Below, one piece after another: positions 15,614 to 24,333 of a DNA stretch of 64,000 nucleotides. Source of the DNA: Fulverythrobacter ferritrahens (lineage in GTDB: Bacteria; Pseudomonadota; Alphaproteobacteria; Sphingomonadales; Sphingomonadaceae). The first letter of the stretch is position 1; each line of letters begins with the position of its first letter. A model generated the notes under the pieces. The model saw only the letters and a list, made by a program, of their open reading frames with translations, did no database searches and had not been told where the DNA came from. The stretch covers positions 558,001 to 622,000 of the forward strand of contig NZ_JACDXU010000002.1 of assembly GCF_020539485.1 (NCBI RefSeq), written 5' to 3'. A program made the translations under genes and the position numbers.

Positions 15614-16762
15614 ATGACAGAACCATCCGCGAACGTCGTCGATTTTGCTTCCGCGCTGATCGCCTGCCCCTCCGTCACACCGGCCACGGGGGCGGTGTTC
15701 GATTGCCTTGAGGACATGCTCCGGCCGCTGGGCTTCGTGGTCCATCGCTTCATCGCCGGCGATCCGCCTGCCGGGCCGGTGGAGAACCTCTTCGCCATCC
15801 GCAAGGGGCCGGAAGGATCGAAGCACTTCGCCTTTGCCGGCCATGTCGATGTGGTGCCCGCCGGCGAGGGCTGGACGGGCGATCCCTTCGTGCCGGAACG
15901 CCGCAGCGTGCCGGGCGGGGATCTGCTCTATGGGCGCGGCGCCGTGGACATGAAGGGCGCGGTCGCGGCCATGATCGCGGCGCTGCACGATATTCCCGCC
16001 GATGCCGGAACGGTCAGCCTGATCATCACCGGGGACGAGGAAGGGGAGGCGATGTACGGCACGCGCGCCCTGATCGATCATATGCGCGTGGTGGGCGAAA
16101 TCCCGGACCTGTGCCTGGTGGGGGAACCGACTTCGGTAAACCGGCTGGGCGACATGATGAAGATCGGCCGGCGTGGTTCGATCAACGCATGGTTCGAGGT
16201 GGAAGGGCGCGAAGGCCATGTCGCCTATCCGCATCTGGCGGATAACCCGATCCCCCGCCTCGTGGCGCTTCTGGCCGATCTGGACGCGATGGAACTGGAT
16301 GACGGCAATGACTGGTTCCAGCCTTCCAATCTCGAAATAACCGAGATCACCGTGGGCAATCCGGCCACCAACGTCATTCCCCCCCGCGCCAGCGCCCGCA
16401 TTTCCATCCGCTTCAACGATACGCATACCGGCGCCGAATTGTCGCAGAGAGTGACGGAGATCGCGCACAGGCATGGCGCCAGCGCCCGCCCGATCATCTA
16501 TGGCGAGCCATTCCTGACGCCGCCGGGGGCCTTCTCGCAGATCATTGCCGAAGCAGTGGAGGCCGAGACGGGGCTCTCGCCCGAGGCTTCGACCAGCGGG
16601 GGCACGTCGGATGCGCGGTTCCTGAAAGACCTGTGCCCGGTGATCGAATTCGGCCTGCTCAACGCCACGATGCACAAGCGCGACGAAGCCGTGGCGGTGG
16701 ACGATCTGGAAACGCTGGTGCGGATATATCGCAGAGTTGTGCTGGCCGCTCTGGGGGCTTGA
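15614..16762 (+). CDS. dapE: Succinyl-diaminopimelate desuccinylase
   Basis: 382 aa. Di-zinc M20 peptidase-fold enzyme that hydrolyses N-succinyl-LL-diaminopimelate to LL-diaminopimelate in lysine and peptidoglycan synthesis. Metal-binding landmarks: FAGHVDVVPAG, YGRGAVDMKGA and GDEEGEA. The end of the protein has GGTSDARF and HKRDEAV, both typical of DapE. A second gene of the same pathway, dapB, is 3 kb downstream on the other strand. Confidence 0.95.
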   Translation: MTEPSANVVDFASALIACPSVTPATGAVFDCLEDMLRPLGFVVHRFIAGDPPAGPVENLFAIRKGPEGSKHFAFAGHVDVVPAGEGWTGDPFVPERRSVPGGDLLYGRGAVDMKGAVAAMIAALHDIPADAGTVSLIITGDEEGEAMYGTRALIDHMRVVGEIPDLCLVGEPTSVNRLGDMMKIGRRGSINAWFEVEGREGHVAYPHLADNPIPRLVALLADLDAMELDDGNDWFQPSNLEITEITVGNPATNVIPPRASARISIRFNDTHTGAELSQRVTEIAHRHGASARPIIYGEPFLTPPGAFSQIIAEAVEAETGLSPEASTSGGTSDARFLKDLCPVIEFGLLNATMHKRDEAVAVDDLETLVRIYRRVVLAALGA

Positions 16763-16829
16763 TAAATCCTCTCGCGATTGCGAGCGTACGCAAGTCACTG
16801 ACGACGCAGAACTCCCGGGGGATTCACGA

Positions 16830-18149
16830 ATGACCGACGCTGCCGAAATGGCAAAGGACGCCGCGCCTGCCGGCCATGGCAAGCTGCAGATGCGGATTCT
16901 GTTCGGCTTCCTGCTTGGGCTGGTCGGCGGATTGGCAGTGCACAGCTTTGCTGCCGATGCGGCCTGGGTTGATGCGGTCGTGACCTATGTCACCGGCCCC
17001 ATCGGCCAGATATTCCTGCGCCTGCTGTTCATGCTGGTGATCCCGCTGCTGGTCTCGGCACTGGTGGTCGGCATTTCGGAGATGGGCGAGATTCGCCTGC
17101 TGCGGGCAATCGGGATCAGGACGCTGGTCTATACGGTGATCGTCTCGGGAATTGCGGTGGCGCTCTCGCTGGCGCTGGTGAACATTCTCAGGCCCGGCCA
17201 GGGCGTCAATCCCGCTGCCGCGCAGGAATTGCTGGAGCAGGGCAGGGAGAATGCCGCGGGCATCGTCGCCGCCTCCGCCGAAAGCGAGATGGGGGTGAGC
17301 CAGATCGTGGCCATTGTGCCCAACAACATCATCGGCGCGATGAGCAATAATGACATCCTCGCCGTCATGTTCTTCGCCTTGTTTTTCGGCATCGGCTTGC
17401 TGCTGGTAAACACGCCGCGCACGGCGGTGCTGAAGGATGCGGTGGAAGGCGTGTTCGAAGTGGCCATGCGGCTGATCGGCATCGTGATCCAGCTCGCGCC
17501 GCTGGCGATCTTCTGCTTCATGTTCAACCTTTCGGCCCAGTTCGGCTGGGATCTGCTGGTGAAGCTGGCTGCCTATGTGGGTGTGGTGCTGCTGGCGCTG
17601 GGCCTGCAGATGTTCGGCGTGTTCCCCGCGCTGCTGAAATTCGTTGCGCGCAAGAGCCCTGTCGCTTTCTTCCGCGAGACTCGAGAGGCCAGCGTGATGG
17701 CCTTCTCCACCGCCAGTTCCAATGCCACTCTGCCCACCTCGCTGCGGGTGGCCGAAGGGGGGCTCGGGCTGCCGCCGCGCATTGCGCGCTTCGTGCTGAC
17801 CATCGGGGCCACGGCCAACCAGAACGGCACCGCGATGTTCGAGGGCGTGACGGTGCTGTTCCTCGCCCAGTTCTTCGGGGTGGACATCTCCCTGCCGGAT
17901 CAGTTCTTCGTGATGCTGGTGTGCATCCTTGCGGGCATCGGCACGGCGGGCGTGCCCGGCGGCTCGCTGCCGGTGATCGCGCTGATCCTCAACGGGGTGG
18001 GCGTCCCGCCCGAAGGGATCGGCCTGATCCTGGGTGTGGACCGGTTCCTCGATATGTGCCGCACCACGCTGAATGTGGTGGGCGACCTGGTATGCGCTCA
18101 GGTGATCAGCTCGCTGAGCGCTGAGGACGAGCACGCGGCTACGGAGTAA
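16830..18149 (+). CDS. Dicarboxylate/amino acid:cation symporter (DAACS family)
   Basis: 439 aa from the ATG at 16830, with GGGGGATTC in front. Eight or more hydrophobic segments and two re-entrant loops. The transport core is visible as MAFSTASSNATLPTSLRVAE (serine-rich hairpin 1), TIGATANQNGTAMFEG (the usual NMDGT region, here NQNGT) and DRFLDMCRTTLNVVGD. It takes up C4-dicarboxylates or glutamate with Na+ or H+. It stands alone and is followed by a paired palindromic repeat. Confidence 0.9.
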   Translation: MTDAAEMAKDAAPAGHGKLQMRILFGFLLGLVGGLAVHSFAADAAWVDAVVTYVTGPIGQIFLRLLFMLVIPLLVSALVVGISEMGEIRLLRAIGIRTLVYTVIVSGIAVALSLALVNILRPGQGVNPAAAQELLEQGRENAAGIVAASAESEMGVSQIVAIVPNNIIGAMSNNDILAVMFFALFFGIGLLLVNTPRTAVLKDAVEGVFEVAMRLIGIVIQLAPLAIFCFMFNLSAQFGWDLLVKLAAYVGVVLLALGLQMFGVFPALLKFVARKSPVAFFRETREASVMAFSTASSNATLPTSLRVAEGGLGLPPRIARFVLTIGATANQNGTAMFEGVTVLFLAQFFGVDISLPDQFFVMLVCILAGIGTAGVPGGSLPVIALILNGVGVPPEGIGLILGVDRFLDMCRTTLNVVGDLVCAQVISSLSAEDEHAATE

Positions 18150-18161
18150 GCCAACCGTCCC

Positions 18162-18298
18162 CCGTTCGTCCTGAGCCTGTCGAAGGACGCGCGCGAACCT
18201 TCGCCCAAAGCGTGCCGAGCACTTGTGCAACCTTGATGGAACAGGAATTCATCAAAAACTGATGTTTTGCGCGTCCTTCGACAGGCTCTGGACGAGCG
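18162..18298. repeat. Paired palindromic repeat, family A (copy 1)
   Basis: CCGTTCGTCCTGAGCCTGTC... at 18162-18190 and its inverted partner at 18269-18298, with about 78 bases between. The same pair recurs at 56418-56520. The arrangement resembles a bacterial interspersed mosaic element and may form the 3' boundary of the convergent symporter and nth genes. Confidence 0.8.
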
Positions 18299-18316
18299 GA
18301 AGTTGGAGGGGCGCAT

Positions 18317-18973
18317 TTACCCCTTCCGTCCCTTCGGAGCCTCCAGCACCTTTGCCTTGAATTCGCATTGTGTCACCACCGGGCAGCGCCAGCATTCGGG
18401 CATGCGGGCCTTGCAAGTATAGCGGCCCAGCAGGATCAGCCAGTGATGGGCGTCGCGCCGGAAGGGCTGGGGCACGCGCCTTTCCAGCAGCGCCTCCACC
18501 TTCTCCACCGTCTTGCCCTTGGCGAGGCCGGTGCGGTTGGAAACGCGGAATACATGAGTGTCCACTGCGAAGGTTTCCGCCCCGAAAGCGCAATTCATCA
18601 CCACATTGGCGGTCTTGCGGCCGACGCCGGGCAGAGTCACCAGCGTGTCGCGATCCTGCGGAACCTCGCCGCCGAAATCGCGCACCAATATTTCCGACAG
18701 GGCGATGACGTTCTTCGCCTTGGAATTGAACAGCCCGATCGTCTTGATGTGCTCTTTCAGCCCATCCTCGCCCAGCGCCACCATTTCGGCCGGGGTCTTC
18801 ACCTTCTCGAACAGCGCGCGAGTGGCCTTGTTCACGCCCGCATCGGTCGCCTGGGCAGACAGCACCACGGCCACCAGCAATTGATAGGTGTTGCCGAATT
18901 CCAGCTCTGTCTCGGGATGGGGGTTAAGCTCCGCCAGGGCCGAAAAGAAGGCGAAGATGTCGTCTTTCTTCAT
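18317..18973 (-). CDS. nth: Endonuclease III (DNA glycosylase/AP lyase)
   Basis: 218 aa. Base-excision repair enzyme for oxidised pyrimidines. The helix-hairpin-helix LPGVGRKTANVVMN carries the catalytic Lys, and the catalytic Asp is in FAVDTHVFRV. The C-terminal [4Fe-4S] loop is intact: CKARMPECWRCPVVTQC, spaced C-x6-C-x2-C-x5-C. It lies 31 bases downstream of dapB on the same strand and may share its transcript. Confidence 0.96.
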   Translation of the reverse strand: MKKDDIFAFFSALAELNPHPETELEFGNTYQLLVAVVLSAQATDAGVNKATRALFEKVKTPAEMVALGEDGLKEHIKTIGLFNSKAKNVIALSEILVRDFGGEVPQDRDTLVTLPGVGRKTANVVMNCAFGAETFAVDTHVFRVSNRTGLAKGKTVEKVEALLERRVPQPFRRDAHHWLILLGRYTCKARMPECWRCPVVTQCEFKAKVLEAPKGRKG

Positions 18974-19004
18974 GGGTTGGGGGCCTCGCGGGATGAGGCG
19001 GGGC

Positions 19005-19733
19005 TCAGAGCCCCAGAACCTGCGGCATGGTATAGCGCCCCGGCGCCTTGCCGATCAGCCAGCCAGCAGCCTTCACCGCGCCATGGGCAAAGATCATGCG
19101 GTTTTCGGCGAGGTGAGACAGGGTGATGCGTTCCTCCTCGCCCGCCAGGATCACGGAATGCTCGCCCGCCACCGTGCCGCCGCGCAATGCGGCAAAGCCG
19201 ATATTGCCGGGCTTGCGGATACCGGTATGCCCGTCCCGCCCGCGATCGGAATTGGGGGCCAGATCGATCCCGCGCCCTTCCGCTGCCGCCTCGCCCAGCA
19301 GGATCGCGGTGCCGGAAGGGGCATCCACTTTCATGCGGTGATGCATCTCCACGATCTCGATATCCCATTCCACGCCCAGCTTCGATGCCGCTTCGCGCAC
19401 CAGATGGGCCAGCAGGGTAACGCCCAGAGAGGTATTGCCCGTCTGCAGCACGGGGATGGCGCGGGCCGCCGTATCGATGGCGGCATGGTCCGCCTCGGAA
19501 ATGCCCGTAGTGCCGATCACGATGGGAATGCCAGCCTGCACAGCCGCGTCCAGATTCGCGGGCAGGGCGGCGGGTGCGGAAAAGTCGATCAGCACATCGC
19601 TGCGCGCTGCAATATCCGCCGGATTGCCGCCGCGCCCTATGCCGCCTGCCAGCGTAAGGCCCGCAGCTTCCACCGCCAGGGCCAGCGCCTTGCCCATGCG
19701 ACCTTCGCTGCCGATGATTCCGATACTGCTCAC
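19005..19733 (-). CDS. dapB: 4-hydroxy-tetrahydrodipicolinate reductase
   Basis: 242 aa from a GTG at 19733. The frame runs on upstream as MLKQVQHDERGE, but that is the translation of an intergenic repeat, so the GTG just before the Rossmann strand SSIGIIGSEGRMGKAL is chosen. NAD(P)H-dependent second step of the diaminopimelate pathway. The active site EMHHRMKVDAPSGTA is complete, as is GTTGISEAD. It is followed by nth; dapE is nearby on the other strand. Confidence 0.95.
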   Translation of the reverse strand: MSSIGIIGSEGRMGKALALAVEAAGLTLAGGIGRGGNPADIAARSDVLIDFSAPAALPANLDAAVQAGIPIVIGTTGISEADHAAIDTAARAIPVLQTGNTSLGVTLLAHLVREAASKLGVEWDIEIVEMHHRMKVDAPSGTAILLGEAAAEGRGIDLAPNSDRGRDGHTGIRKPGNIGFAALRGGTVAGEHSVILAGEEERITLSHLAENRMIFAHGAVKAAGWLIGKAPGRYTMPQVLGL

Positions 19734-19748
19734 TGTTTCGCCCCGCTC

Positions 19749-19836
19749 GTCATGCTGAACTTGCTTCAGCATCCATCTTTCCGTTCGCGCGGCGGTGCAT
19801 GGGGCTAAATGGGCCCTGAAACAAGTTCAGGGTGAC
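19749..19836. repeat. Palindromic repeats, family B (copy 1)
   Basis: TCATGCTGAACTTGCTTCAG at 19749-19768 and, after a short gap, CCCTGAAACAAGTTCAGGGT at 19814-19833. Each is a hairpin with a GAAC/GTTTC-type core. A second pair of the same family is at 50634-50727. The element fills most of the intergenic space between divergent dapB and the sirtuin gene. Confidence 0.75.
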
Positions 19837-19850
19837 GATATAGGCAGGGC

Positions 19851-20552
19851 ATGACGGCGATTCGTAATATCGTGATCCTCACCGGCGCAGGGATAAGCGC
19901 CGAAAGCGGCTTGCGGACCTTCCGCGCCGAAGATGGCCTGTGGGAGGATCACCGGGTGGAGGATGTTGCAACGCCCGAGGCGTTCCGCCGTGACCCGGAA
20001 CTGGTCCAGCGTTTTTATGACGAGCGGCGTGCAGGTGTACTCGCCGCCCGGCCCAATCCCGCGCATGAGGCACTCGCCCGGCTCGATCGGGAATGGGATG
20101 GCGAATTGCTGATCGTCACCCAGAATATCGACGATCTGCACGAGCGGGCGGGGGCGGCCCGCGTACTCCACATGCATGGGGAGGCGCTTTCCGTCTGGTG
20201 CCTGGCCTGCGATGCGCGCCACCATTGGGAAGGCGCATTGCTGGACGGGCCGCCCTGCCCTTCCTGCGGGCAGGCAGCGCTGCGGCCGGACATCGTGTGG
20301 TTCGGGGAAATGCCTTACCGGATGGAGGAGATTTTCCGGGCCATTTCCCGCGCGGATATGTTCGTTTCCATCGGCACTTCCGGCGCGGTCTATCCGGCGG
20401 CGGGTTTCGTCCAGCAGGCGTCCAGCCACAGGGCAAGGACACTGGAACTCAATCTGGAACCCAGCCAGGGCTCGCACTGGTTCGAAGAGACGCGGCTCGG
20501 CGCGGCGAGCGTGCTGGTGCCGGAGTGGGTGGAGGAAGTGCTAGGCGATTAA
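19851..20552 (+). CDS. cobB: NAD-dependent protein deacylase (class III sirtuin)
   Basis: 233 aa. Removes acyl groups from lysines with NAD+ as co-substrate. NAD site TGAGISAESGLRTFR (11-25), QNID at 91-94 and the catalytic His109 in HMHGE. The zinc site is C117-x2-C120 ... C136-x2-C139. The Tyr and Arg that mark desuccinylases would be expected at about 54-60. The region reads QRFYDERR, which has both, so desuccinylase/demalonylase activity is likely. Confidence 0.93.
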   Translation: MTAIRNIVILTGAGISAESGLRTFRAEDGLWEDHRVEDVATPEAFRRDPELVQRFYDERRAGVLAARPNPAHEALARLDREWDGELLIVTQNIDDLHERAGAARVLHMHGEALSVWCLACDARHHWEGALLDGPPCPSCGQAALRPDIVWFGEMPYRMEEIFRAISRADMFVSIGTSGAVYPAAGFVQQASSHRARTLELNLEPSQGSHWFEETRLGAASVLVPEWVEEVLGD

Positions 20553-20559
20553 TCCTCCG

Positions 20560-20660
20560 CCCATCGGGGGAGGGGGACGGTCCGCAGGACATTGGTGGGG
20601 GCTTGCCGCTGGGCGAACCCTCTCCGTCATCGCTACGCGATGTCACCTCGCCCGGTAAGG
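20560..20660. repeat. Degenerate repeat, family C
   Basis: ATCGGGGGAGGGGGACGGTC... followed by CGCAGGACATTGGTGGGGG and CCCTCTCCGTCATCGCTACG. It shares its layout (CGGGGAGGGGGAC, CCGCAGG, GG-GGGG) with the element embedded in the smr gene at 39378-39440. It lies between the convergent sirtuin and MoeB/ThiF genes. Confidence 0.55.
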
Positions 20661-20667
20661 GAGGATT

Positions 20668-21435
20668 TCAGGTGGAACAAGCTCGGCACTCCGGGTCTTT
20701 CGCGATATTCAGCGTGCGCAGCGAGGGCGTGAGGCCGTCCAGCAGGTGCAGCTTGCCCCATTGCGGGTCGCCCAGCGGGCTGACCCCGTCCAGCAGCACG
20801 CGGATCGCTTGCATCGCGCCGAAAGTGGCGGCCCAGCCGGCCATGGCGCCCAGCATGCCGTCTGCCGCGCATGTATCGCAATCTTCCGCATCGAAGGCAT
20901 CGCCGACATAGCAGCGATAGCAGCTATGCCCCTCGATATGGCCCGCAAAGGCAGCCACTTGCCCCTGGAAGCGGCCGACCGCGGCGCTGAGCAACGGCAC
21001 TCCGGCGGCCACACAGGCATCGGAAACGGCCAGCCGGGTAGCGAAATTATCGCAGCCGTCCATCACCAGATCCGCGCCCTGGACCAGAGCGGGGGCGGTT
21101 TCGGGTGTCACTCTGATCGCGGCGGCCTGGCAGGCGATGGCGGGATCGAAACGCAGCAGCCATTCTTCCGCCCGCTCCACCTTGAGCAGGCCGATATCGG
21201 CTTCGGCAAAGATGGTCTGGCGCTGGAGATTGCTGGCATCCACCCGATCGTCATCGATCAGGGTCAGCCGCCCGATTCCGGCGGCGGCAAGATATTGCAG
21301 GGCCGGTGAACCGATGCCCCCCACGCCCACCAGCACGACATGCGAATTGGCGAGTTTCATCTGCCCCGGTCCGCCGATTTCCGGCAGCACGATATGGCGG
21401 GCAAAGCGTTCCAGGCGTTCGGGCGAAAGGCTCAT
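20668..21435 (-). CDS. HesA/MoeB/ThiF-family adenylyltransferase
   Basis: 255 aa. E1-like enzyme that adenylates the C-terminal glycine of a ubiquitin-like sulfur carrier (MoaD or ThiS) for molybdopterin or thiamine synthesis. Nucleotide loop VLVGVGGIGSPALQYLAAAG and DDDRVDASNLQRQ are complete. Zinc-binding cysteines appear as CYRC and, near the end, CRACST. No carrier gene lies nearby, so the choice between MoeB and ThiF is open. It starts 9 bases after the DUF983 gene. Confidence 0.9.
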   Translation of the reverse strand: MSLSPERLERFARHIVLPEIGGPGQMKLANSHVVLVGVGGIGSPALQYLAAAGIGRLTLIDDDRVDASNLQRQTIFAEADIGLLKVERAEEWLLRFDPAIACQAAAIRVTPETAPALVQGADLVMDGCDNFATRLAVSDACVAAGVPLLSAAVGRFQGQVAAFAGHIEGHSCYRCYVGDAFDAEDCDTCAADGMLGAMAGWAATFGAMQAIRVLLDGVSPLGDPQWGKLHLLDGLTPSLRTLNIAKDPECRACST

Positions 21436-21444
21436 CGCCGGGCC

Positions 21445-21870
21445 TTACGCCTTGGGTTCCTGCGGCAGGCGTTCCTTGCGGAAGCCCACCAGCCCCAGCC
21501 ACCATTGCGCGGCGATCACCGCGCCTTTGGCCGGCTGGAGTATCCCCAGCATGAGCCCCGCCGCCAGCGGCAGGGCAATAGTGCTGGTAGCCAGGATCGA
21601 GAGGTGGAAATCCAGCACCAGCAGGATCAGCAGGGGCGCCATCAAATGGCCGGTGATCAGGATGGAAATATAGGGCGGGAAATCATCCGCGCGCTGCAAG
21701 GTCCAATCCTGCCCGCAAGCATAGCAGAAATCCACCGGCTTGAGCCATTTGCGGAACAGGGGCGCCTGGCCGCAGCGCGGGCAGGTGCAGCGCAGCCCGC
21801 CCCGGATGGCGGCCTCCAGATAAGTGGAAGGCAGCGTGCGGGGCAGGGGAGACTCGGCAATTTCGGTCAT
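21445..21870 (-). CDS. DUF983 membrane protein
   Basis: 141 aa. A short zinc-ribbon-like N-terminus, CTCPRCGQAPLF and FCYACGQDW (two C-x2-C pairs), precedes two transmembrane helices (ISILITGHLMAPLLILLVLDF and TIALPLAAGLMLGILQPA). The family is common in alphaproteobacteria, sometimes beside cytochrome oxidase genes, but its function is unknown to me. It is transcribed with the MoeB/ThiF gene. Confidence 0.85.
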   Translation of the reverse strand: MTEIAESPLPRTLPSTYLEAAIRGGLRCTCPRCGQAPLFRKWLKPVDFCYACGQDWTLQRADDFPPYISILITGHLMAPLLILLVLDFHLSILATSTIALPLAAGLMLGILQPAKGAVIAAQWWLGLVGFRKERLPQEPKA

Positions 21871-21941
21871 TTGGCGGCTTTATGCGCCCAATACCCCTCC
21901 TGTCGACAAGCCTGTCGAAAAGAGGTTGGCGAAAGAGGGAA

Positions 21942-21972
21942 CCGGCGGTGGACATTTTGTGCGCACCGCCGG
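21942..21972 (-). terminator. Hairpin after dnaA
   Basis: Arms CCGGCGGTG (21942-21950) and CACCGCCGG (21964-21972). It lies just past the dnaA stop, but only a weak T-rich stretch follows on the minus strand, so termination here is tentative. Confidence 0.45.
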
Positions 21973-21981
21973 GAAAAGGGA

Positions 21982-23406
21982 TCAGCTTTCCAGCTGCCTC
22001 AACAGGCTGCGCACATCGCCATCCATATCGGCATCGCGCTTGCGCAGATCCTCGATCAGGCGGACGGCGTGGATCACGGTGGAGTGATCGCGCCCGCCGA
22101 ACTTGCGCCCGATTTCCGGATAGGAACGAGGGGTAAGCACCTTGGCGAGATACATCGCCACCTGGCGGGGACGCACCACCGCACGGGCGCGGCGCTTGGA
22201 GGACATTTCCGAACGGTCCACCCGGTAGAACTGGCAGACCGTGCGCTGGATCTCGTCAATCGTGATGCGCTTGCGATTGGCCGAGAGAATATCGGTCAGC
22301 TGCTCTTCGGCCAACTGGAGGGAAACTTCCTGCCCGGTGAGCTGCGCATAGGCGATCAGCTTGTTCAGGCCGCCCACAAGCTCGCGCACATTGCGGTTGA
22401 TGGTGCGGGCCAGGAACTCGATCACATCGGCCGGAACTTCCAGCGGAGCGAACTTGGTCAGCTTCGATTCGAGAATCGCGCGGCGCAGCTCGATGTCGGC
22501 GGGCTGGATGTCTGCCACGAGCCCCATGGAGAGGCGCGAGAGCAGGCGCTGCTCCACCCCGTCGAGCGCCTGGGGCGCACGATCGGCGGCGAAGACCAGC
22601 CGCTTGCCTTCGGCCAGCAGCGCGTCGATCGTATAGAGCAGCTCTTCCTGGGCGGAAGCCTTGCCGATGATGAACTGGATATCGTCCACCAGCAGCAGGT
22701 CGAACCCGCGCAGGCGCGCCTTGAATTCGATCATCTCGTTCTGGCGCAGGGCCGAGACGAACTCGACCATGAAGCGCTCAGCCGAACAATAGAAGATTCG
22801 CGCACGCGGATGGGCCGCCAGATAGGCATGGCCGATGGCGTGCATGAGATGCGTCTTGCCCTGGCCGGTAGCGGCCTTGAGGTAGAGCGGCGAGAATTGC
22901 GGCTGCTCCACCTTTGCCATGCGCTCGGCCGCGTTGAAGGCCAGCACATTGGTGGTGCCCGTGACGAAGGCGGCGAAAGTCAGGCTCGGGTCGAGGCCGA
23001 CAGAGGCAGTGAAGCCTGCATCGCCGATCGTGCCAGTGCCCATCGCGCCGAAGCTCTCGGCCGCGCCGTCATTGGCGGCACCGCGGCCGAAGCTGTCAGG
23101 CCCGCCCAGCGACACTTCCGGCAGCTGGCGACGGCCGGGATGTACGCCAATACGCACCTGCCGGACTTCGCTGCGCGCAATCTTCCATGCGAGCGAGAGG
23201 CGGTCGGCAAAGCGATCGGCCACCCAGTTCGCGGAAAACTCGGTCGGAAGGAACAGATTTAAAGTGCCGGTGTCCTTGCAAAAGCTGCCCAGCTGGATCG
23301 GCTTGATCCACTGGCTGTGGAGCTGGTGGCCCAGATCTTTTCTCAGGCCCTGGCTGATATCTGCCCAGTCGGCTGCGAGGTCCAGCGCCTCCTGGTCTTC
23401 AGTCAT
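21982..23406 (-). CDS. dnaA: Chromosomal replication initiator protein DnaA
   Basis: 474 aa from the ATG at 23406, preceded by GGCGGAGATGAG; a second in-frame ATG at 23472 lacks a good ribosome site. Domain I (DLAADWADISQGLRKDLGHQ...) is followed by a variable Gly/Ala-rich linker, the AAA+ domain with ATGQGKTHLMHA and LLVDDIQFI, and domain IV with the DnaA-box-binding signature GGRDHSTVIHAVRLI. It binds and opens oriC. No DnaA boxes (TTATCCACA) were seen near the gene, so the origin is probably elsewhere. dnaN is not adjacent. Confidence 0.96.
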   Translation of the reverse strand: MTEDQEALDLAADWADISQGLRKDLGHQLHSQWIKPIQLGSFCKDTGTLNLFLPTEFSANWVADRFADRLSLAWKIARSEVRQVRIGVHPGRRQLPEVSLGGPDSFGRGAANDGAAESFGAMGTGTIGDAGFTASVGLDPSLTFAAFVTGTTNVLAFNAAERMAKVEQPQFSPLYLKAATGQGKTHLMHAIGHAYLAAHPRARIFYCSAERFMVEFVSALRQNEMIEFKARLRGFDLLLVDDIQFIIGKASAQEELLYTIDALLAEGKRLVFAADRAPQALDGVEQRLLSRLSMGLVADIQPADIELRRAILESKLTKFAPLEVPADVIEFLARTINRNVRELVGGLNKLIAYAQLTGQEVSLQLAEEQLTDILSANRKRITIDEIQRTVCQFYRVDRSEMSSKRRARAVVRPRQVAMYLAKVLTPRSYPEIGRKFGGRDHSTVIHAVRLIEDLRKRDADMDGDVRSLLRQLES

Positions 23407-23845
23407 CTCATCTCCGCCTTTGCGCTTCCTTGCTGCTGCAGTTCGATCTGCGTGTGGTCCCATCCGAATCATCTACCGCCCATCCCTCAGCAATACGGTG
23501 TTTGATCCCAATAGACGGCCGCAAGCGCGCACAATGATTGTCCGCACTTTCAGAGCAAAGCTCCGCCAAGCCCGATCCCCCCAAGACCGGAGCCTGATTG
23601 CCATCATCTCGACTAGTGATGCCCCCAACGGACTCGCCGTGGGCTTCGAGGATTTATGGACGGCGCGCCGAAATGGGCAAGTGGCCGTCCGTAAAAAAAG
23701 TGAAATAATGAGTCTTGACTCGTCCGAGGTGCGCGGACTTGCGTCGAAGTCGCTGATTTCCTGATTTTTTACTATTCGAATGCCCCCGAATCGTGAGATT
23801 TCGGGCACTTACGCGAATTTGTAATAATCACTGTTGGCAGGCGCG
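23407..23845. promoter_or_regulatory. dnaA upstream region
   Basis: About 440 bases between dnaA and the rpsT terminator, without a credible gene. Five GANTC sites (CcrM methylation target in alphaproteobacteria) occur at 23466, 23631, 23710, 23717 and 23788. No DnaA-box consensus or AT-rich unwinding region typical of an origin was found. It probably holds the dnaA promoter. Confidence 0.45.
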
Positions 23846-23872
23846 AAAAAAGCCGACGCGAAACGCGCCGGC
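23846..23872 (-). terminator. Rho-independent terminator of rpsT
   Basis: On the minus strand GCCGGCGCG-TTT-CGCGTCGGC followed by TTTTTT. It lies 46 bases after the rpsT stop. Confidence 0.8.
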
Positions 23873-23917
23873 CTGTTCGTTTTGTGTTCCTGCCGGGACC
23901 CGACGGGGTCCAGCGAA

Positions 23918-24178
23918 TCAGAGCGAGGCGATTCGCTTCGACAGGCGCGACACCTTCCGTGCCGCGGTATTCTTGTGCAGCACGCCGCGAGCGACGCCGC
24001 GAGCCAGTTCCGGCTGCGCGCTGCGAAGGGCTTCTGCGGCGGCGGTCTTGTCGCCACCGTCAATCGCGGTTTCCACCTTCTTCACGAAGGTGCGGATGCG
24101 GCCCAGGCGGGCGCCATTGATTTCGGCCCGGTTGGCGTTGCGACGGATGCGCTTGCGTGCTTGCGGCGTATTGGCCAT
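23918..24178 (-). CDS. rpsT: 30S ribosomal protein S20 (bS20)
   Basis: 86 aa from the ATG at 24178 ([20 protein letters not shown]); an upstream start seven codons earlier is not family-like. Highly basic three-helix protein of the small ribosomal subunit, ending [20 protein letters not shown] terminator follows. It is the usual neighbour of dnaA and mutM in this group. Confidence 0.96.
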   Translation of the reverse strand: MANTPQARKRIRRNANRAEINGARLGRIRTFVKKVETAIDGGDKTAAAEALRSAQPELARGVARGVLHKNTAARKVSRLSKRIASL

Positions 24179-24333
24179 CTTCGTCCTCTGTCGGGCCACC
24201 TGCGGGGCGGCCGGATTCCTAAATCCAAAAAACTCGCGGGAAGGGCTGTTGCCCTCCGGAAAGCGGCGCCCTTAACCGGGCATGCCCGAATCGTCAACAG
24301 ATTGTCGCCGTCGCCCTTCGGACACAGGCCCTG

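Noticed and set aside
19734-19772. Longer dapB start giving MLKQVQHDERGE
   Set aside because: These codons are the translation of the family B palindromic repeat. The GTG at 19733 sits just before the conserved Rossmann strand.
23473-23808. Minus-strand frame of 111 residues upstream of dnaA
   Set aside because: No ribosome site, no motif, and atypical composition; better explained as promoter DNA.
21900-23850. Chromosome origin near dnaA
   Set aside because: No TTATCCACA boxes or AT-rich cluster on either side. In alphaproteobacteria oriC is commonly elsewhere.
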